Of a stretch of DNA of 64,000 nt, positions 60,692 to 64,000 are shown in pieces. Source of the stretch: Pseudomonas mucidolens (GTDB lineage: Bacteria; Pseudomonadota; Gammaproteobacteria; Pseudomonadales; Pseudomonadaceae). The notes beneath the pieces were generated by a model that worked only from the letters and a program-made list of their open reading frames with translations, was not told the origin of the DNA and made no database searches. Location: NCBI RefSeq assembly GCF_900106045.1, contig NZ_LT629802.1:930001-994000 (forward strand). Reading direction: 5' to 3'. The position numbers and the translations under genes are program-made. Each line of letters opens with the position of its first letter. Position 1 is the stretch's first letter.

Positions 60692-61602
60692 CACTCAGCC
60701 CCTCGAGCAATGGTGATCGCCGTGCAATAGGGCGCCTGGGCTTTGGTGGCAACGATATCCGCCCAGCCTTCCAGTTCCACCTTGCGCACGCCTTCGACAT
60801 GCAAGGCAGCGTGCAAGGCGGATTCTGAGACCTCCATGCCGAGGCGACGCCGCTGGTGGACGTAGGCCTTCAAGCGTTGCTCTGCCGCAGCCAGGATCGG
60901 CTCCGACTCCGGGCCGCTGGAGAGCAGGTAGAGTTTCGCTTTGACCTGGTAGTTGAGAATTTGCGCGCCCTGGACGATCAGGCGATCTGCCACCGGCCGG
61001 CGATCCTCATCGCTCAGGTAGGTGTTAACGACTGCGAGCAAGCTGGCGGATGCGGTTCCGTCGCCGAGCAACGCCTGCACGGTGACCACGGCCACAGCCG
61101 GTGATGGGCTTTCCGCGGTGGCATCGGCCACCCGGCCATCAGCTGCTCGAGCATGGAAGATGTAACTGTTGCGCGGGCCGGCGGTGCTCAAGCCTTCCCA
61201 GGCCATTTGCGCCCGTTCGCGCAGGCTGTCGTCACCCTCCATCAGCTTCGGTACCCGCGGCACGGCGTTGGGCTTACCTTCCTGAATTACCAGCTTCTTG
61301 ACGTTGAAGTTGGCAGCCAGCTGTTCCAGGTCAGTGCCGCGAGCGGTGGCGAGCAGGTTGGCCAGGGAGGCTTCGTTGACCCGCTGACGCCAAATGGTCT
61401 CGCGATAGACGTTCTCCTGCAGCAGCTTCGTCAAGGGCTCCGATTCCATATCAAGGCGCGTGGCAATTTCTGCCTGTTCCTCGACCGGCCAGAGACTGAT
61501 CATGTAAGCCTTACGCTCGGCCAGGATCTGTTCGAAGTCGATCTGCTCGACGATCTGCGGCGGCGGAAGCTGACTGAGGTCGATGGCGGCGAAGCTGTTC
61601 AT
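60691..61602 (-). CDS. J: Baseplate protein gpJ
   Basis: The 303-residue protein opens MNSFAAIDLSQLPPPQIVEQ with IDFEQILAERKAYMISLWP, and has RLDMESEPLTKLLQENVYRE and YIFHARAADGRVADATAESP, as P2 gpJ. It forms the baseplate wedge with W and I. Coupled to W by a four-base overlap. Confidence 0.93.
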   Translation of the reverse strand: MNSFAAIDLSQLPPPQIVEQIDFEQILAERKAYMISLWPVEEQAEIATRLDMESEPLTKLLQENVYRETIWRQRVNEASLANLLATARGTDLEQLAANFNVKKLVIQEGKPNAVPRVPKLMEGDDSLRERAQMAWEGLSTAGPRNSYIFHARAADGRVADATAESPSPAVAVVTVQALLGDGTASASLLAVVNTYLSDEDRRPVADRLIVQGAQILNYQVKAKLYLLSSGPESEPILAAAEQRLKAYVHQRRRLGMEVSESALHAALHVEGVRKVELEGWADIVATKAQAPYCTAITIARGAE

Positions 61603-61943
61603 ACACTGGCTCCCAGTTGCAACGGCAGGCTCAGGCTCAGCGGTTCATTGGTGTCGACCACGCTGCCCTCCAAATCCAGAACCGCTTGGCCTTGCAGGTT
61701 TGCGCCCGTGAATTGCACGCGGCTGATGCTGATACGGGTTTCCCAGCGCATCAGCGCCATGACCGTGGCCGCGTACACGCGCAGGCGGGTGACGTCGTTG
61801 AAAGGGTGGTCCACCAGCTCGGGGAGTAGGCTGCCGTATTCGCGGCGCATCACGCGGGTACCGATCCGGGTGGTGAGGATGTCGGTCACGCATTGGCCGA
61901 TATGGGCATGGTTGTCGAGGGCGCCGCCGGTCTGTCTGTTCAT
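61599..61943 (-). CDS. W: Baseplate wedge protein gpW
   Basis: A 114-residue T4 gp25-like protein with HIGQCVTDILTTRIGTRVMRREYGSLLPELVDHPF, an EPR-type (REYGS) core motif and RWETRISISRVQF. Starts sheath assembly at the baseplate. Coupled with V and J by four-base overlaps. Confidence 0.93.
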   Translation of the reverse strand: MNRQTGGALDNHAHIGQCVTDILTTRIGTRVMRREYGSLLPELVDHPFNDVTRLRVYAATVMALMRWETRISISRVQFTGANLQGQAVLDLEGSVVDTNEPLSLSLPLQLGASV

Positions 61944-62518
61944 GATGGGACTGGCGCTCCTGACTGATCGCCGCCGGCTCGCACACCGGTGTGCGGGTGC
62001 TTGACCAGGCTGACGCCGGCCGCAACCACGTCAATCGAAACGGTGACCTTGCCGGTCACGTTCTGATTGCCGGTCTGGGTGTAGTCGCCCTGGTGCGTGA
62101 TATCACCGACGAGGTTGATGCCGCCCTTGCTGATCAGGTTGGTGGTACCGCCGTCGACCAGGGTGGCGTTGAGGTGATGGGCGACGCTGTCGTACTCGAT
62201 CACCGTGCCGTCGGCGTAGGTGCGGCGGTGTAGGCCTGCACGGTTGCCGTTGGCGGGGATGTGGTCGCTGAATACGCCGGTTACGACGATGGCATTGGCG
62301 AGCTGGCCGGATGGGCTGAACAAGATCACTTGTTCGTTGACAGTGGGCGGGTCCCATTCCCGGTCGGTACCGGCGCGCTGGGCGAGCCAGGGCAGCCAAG
62401 CGGTGGTCAGCGTGCCGGTTTTCACTTTCACGCGCGGGGGCTCCATCTGCACGGCGGCGATGACGCCGAAGCGGATGAGGTTTTCGAGCAGACGGGAGAG
62501 GGCGGCTAGATCGTTCAT
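61940..62518 (-). CDS. V: Baseplate spike protein gpV
   Basis: The 192-residue protein has an OB-fold start (MNDLAALSRLLENLIRFGVI, then MEPPRVKVKTGTLTTAWLPWLAQRAG), a central VNEQVILFSPSG and a C-terminal beta-spike ending VKHPHTGVRAGGDQSG. The HxH (His-Pro-His) motif binds the iron ion at the needle tip in P2 gpV. The start at 62518 is the usual one. Confidence 0.93.
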   Translation of the reverse strand: MNDLAALSRLLENLIRFGVIAAVQMEPPRVKVKTGTLTTAWLPWLAQRAGTDREWDPPTVNEQVILFSPSGQLANAIVVTGVFSDHIPANGNRAGLHRRTYADGTVIEYDSVAHHLNATLVDGGTTNLISKGGINLVGDITHQGDYTQTGNQNVTGKVTVSIDVVAAGVSLVKHPHTGVRAGGDQSGAPVPS

Positions 62519-62579
62519 GGCGCCGATGGTGGCGCCACGCGCGTGCGGGTGCAGCTTCACTGCCTTGTAGGAAGGGTAT

Positions 62580-63038
62580 TTACAGTGTCAGGTGTGCGAG
62601 CAAGCTGTCACGAATCACATCAAGATCCGCTTCGGTGAACCCCAAAACCTCACGCTGTTCGTAGCGCACGTCGGGTGCGCCACGTTCCGCACGGTCTTTC
62701 AAACCGTACTGGTGAACCCTGGCAATACGGGCGATTCGCCCTGTAAAGCCCACAGTAATGGCGTTGCTGTCGCCCCGCGCCTTGAGGTAGGTGGCGTTTT
62801 TCAGCTTCTTGAACATCTCCAGCCTGCGCCGAATCCGGCCCTGTTTCCCGCGTAAATCCCGTTTTTTGCGCGGTGCGAACTTGCTGCCGTCCGGGTTTTG
62901 CTGGGCAACCACCCGTTTTTGCTGGCTGCGGCGTAGTTCCTGGCCGATGCTCCGGGCAAGTTGACTACGGGCGGCGGGTTGGAGTTGTTGCAGCAGTCCA
63001 GACGCCCACGTTGCCAGTGCTTCCAGATTATTTGCCAT
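62580..63038 (-). CDS. S: Tail completion protein gpS (virion morphogenesis)
   Basis: The 152-residue product has LATWASGLLQQLQPAARSQL, LRRSQQKRVVAQQNPDGSKF and RIRRRLEMFKKLKNATYLKA, the phage_tail_S pattern. It helps attach the tail to the head. It overlaps gpR by 11 bases. Confidence 0.9.
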   Translation of the reverse strand: MANNLEALATWASGLLQQLQPAARSQLARSIGQELRRSQQKRVVAQQNPDGSKFAPRKKRDLRGKQGRIRRRLEMFKKLKNATYLKARGDSNAITVGFTGRIARIARVHQYGLKDRAERGAPDVRYEQREVLGFTEADLDVIRDSLLAHLTL

Positions 63039-63510
63039 CTAGCACCATGAATTCACTGGTGTTGCCTTGGGCGCCAGGCTTCCAGTTTGGATCGAGGTAG
63101 CCCGCTACACGCTGCGGCTCGCCTGGATGCGTGACGGTGATGTTGCCCTGGTCATCCGTGGCAACGACGACTCGCTCTGTCAACGCCAGGCTGATACTGA
63201 GGTCAACTTTGTCCTTGTCGAGGATATCGGCTTCGAACTGGATCCCGGTATTGACCTTATCAAGGCTCTCCAGCAGTTCCGTTTGGTGGATGCTGAGCCA
63301 GCCCAGAAGCGGCAACATCACGCTGTCAGGGTGTCCAGCGAACTCGGTGAGGATGATCTGCAGGTCAAAGCTGTACTCAAACGACAGACTGGCCGCATTG
63401 GTGCATCGGACCTTGCCGTTGTCGATAAAGATCAGCAGGCGATCGGGGTTGTGCTTGAACTCGGCGACGGTGGCCAGAAGGTGAGTGCGCAGGCTTTCGA
63501 GTTTGTTCAT
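63028..63510 (-). CDS. R: Tail completion protein gpR
   Basis: The 160-residue product starts at 63510 (MNKLESLRTHLLATVAEFKH). SFEYSFDLQIILTEFAGH and GWLSIHQTELL are typical of the P2 gpR family. It overlaps S downstream and the Rz1 gene upstream by four bases. Confidence 0.9.
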   Translation of the reverse strand: MNKLESLRTHLLATVAEFKHNPDRLLIFIDNGKVRCTNAASLSFEYSFDLQIILTEFAGHPDSVMLPLLGWLSIHQTELLESLDKVNTGIQFEADILDKDKVDLSISLALTERVVVATDDQGNITVTHPGEPQRVAGYLDPNWKPGAQGNTSEFMVLDGK

Positions 63511-63764
63511 GGGTTGACCTGCTGATGTTGATAAATTATGTCGACCTGCGCGGCACACTCCGCCCAGGCGGCTTCGACGCGGTCTTGGTCGGTGAGCTGG
63601 TCGCCGTTATTGAGCGGGCTGGTCGCTGGCAGTTGGCAGGGCACCACGGCCGGACAGCCATTGACGATAAGCGTCGGCGCCGGTAAGGGCGGGGCGCTCG
63701 CGCAGCCGGCGAGCAGCGTCAGGCAAAGGCCGAGCAGCCCAATTGCGTAGTTCGGCGTTTTCAC
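63507..63764 (-). CDS. Rz1-like outer-membrane spanin (LysC)
   Basis: An 85-residue lipoprotein with lipobox LLAGC (signal MKTPNYAIGLLGLCLTLLAGC split after Gly) and a proline-rich start (ASAPPLPAPTLIV). It starts at GTG inside the 3' end of the Rz-like gene in another frame, the standard nested spanin layout. With Rz it fuses inner and outer membranes at the end of lysis. It has two further Cys pairs (NGCPAVVPC). Confidence 0.85.
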   Translation of the reverse strand: MKTPNYAIGLLGLCLTLLAGCASAPPLPAPTLIVNGCPAVVPCQLPATSPLNNGDQLTDQDRVEAAWAECAAQVDIIYQHQQVNP

Positions 63765-64000
63765 GTTTCAGTTCCTCTATGGTTCGCTCGCGCTTTGCCA
63801 GGCCTTGACGCAACTGATCCTGTTGAGCGCGCAGGGCGCTCTGTGCATCGCGTTCCTGTTTCAGGGTGTCGGTGAGGGTGTTGGCGGATTTCAGGTTGCG
63901 GTCGGCGTCTTGGCGGGCGGTCGTTGCGGCACCTCTCGCCAGCTCGGCTTGGCCTTCCGCGACATTGATGCGCTGTTGCTGGCCCCATATCAGCAGCGCC
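63607..64000 (-). CDS. Rz-like inner-membrane spanin (LysB), N-terminus off window
   Basis: The frame is open from the right edge: ALLIWGQQQRINVAEGQAEL is the end of the N-terminal anchor, followed by a long coiled coil (DRNLKSANTLTDTLKQERDA, RERTIEELKRENAELRNW) and a C-terminal globular end (GADAYRQWLSGRG). The Rz1-like gene is nested in its 3' half in another frame. Start lies beyond 64000. Confidence 0.85.
   Translation of the reverse strand, partial: ALLIWGQQQRINVAEGQAELARGAATTARQDADRNLKSANTLTDTLKQERDAQSALRAQQDQLRQGLAKRERTIEELKRENAELRNWAARPLPDAARRLRERPALTGADAYRQWLSGRGALPTASDQPAQ

Larger units (their letters stand above)
39100..64000. mobile_element. P2/phiCTX-like prophage integrated in dusA (left part)
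   Basis: A tyrosine integrase next to the 5' end of dusA is followed by early, immunity, cargo and late tail genes in P2 order. The right end is not in the window: gpR and the spanins are the last genes seen, so lysis enzymes, capsid (L, M, N, O), terminase (P) and portal (Q) genes should follow. Every structural gene visible looks intact, so the element may be inducible or at least a tail-particle producer. Confidence 0.9.

Overview
The window is a chromosomal segment of a Pseudomonas, most likely of the P. fluorescens group. The evidence is the GC-rich codon use, the typical Pseudomonas REP palindromes (core GCGGGCTTGCTCGCG) between genes, and a gene order in the first 13 kb that, from memory, follows P. 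aeruginosa PA2796-PA2812 (tal, rssC, rssB, a PilZ gene, mlaA/vacJ, a HAD gene, queF, a cupredoxin, copR, copS). No rRNA, tRNA, IS element or CRISPR array was seen.

Region 1 (1-13.4 kb) is housekeeping core: the 5' part of a glycerophosphodiesterase gene, a PilZ protein, lolCDE (lipoprotein release), copRS with a divergent copper cupredoxin and a CusR/CopR-like box between them, queF (queuosine), mlaA, rssBC (general stress control) and tal. Two genes here are broken by apparent single-base shifts: a HAD-family gene at a run of eight G, and a small PilZ gene.

Region 2 (13.6-38.0 kb) is an exopolysaccharide (EPS) locus lying between tal and dusA, genes that I recall as adjacent in P. aeruginosa. 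It holds a secreted PslG-like glycosidase, wzb, wzc, one GT4 glycosyltransferase, a pyruvyltransferase, wzx, wzy, an acyltransferase, an SGNH esterase-like protein, galU, galE, a yjbE/wza/yjbF/yjbG/yjbH operon, a WcaJ-type priming transferase, two orphan winged-helix regulators flanking a degenerate EAL-like protein, and uppP. Together they describe a Wzx/Wzy-made, probably Glc/Gal-based, pyruvylated and acylated polymer exported through a Wza/YjbH outer-membrane machine.

Region 3 (about 39.0 kb to the window end) is a P2/phiCTX-like prophage integrated in the 5' end of dusA. Left to right: tyrosine integrase, a PrtN-like regulator, a reverse-strand early operon (small unknown proteins, a P-loop-degraded paralogue of the helicase domain, a zinc-finger/Toprim/P-loop primase-helicase, an Ogr-like activator, a YmfL/CII-like protein and a Cro-like protein), a divergent immunity region with a short C-type repressor, and a forward-strand cargo strip with a DUF2511 protein, a 53-residue ORF and an AT-rich 287-residue gene of unknown function. 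The reverse-strand P2-order late operon follows (D, U, T, E/E' with a -1 slippery site, FII, FI, tail-fibre assembly, H, I, J, W, V, S, R, Rz1/Rz). Capsid and packaging genes, holin/endolysin and attR should lie beyond 64 kb.

The strongest candidates for something undescribed are the hybrid Wzx/Wzy-YjbEFGH EPS pathway with its local regulators, the prophage cargo gene at 49.07-49.93 kb, and the defective helicase paralogue at 42.7-43.5 kb.
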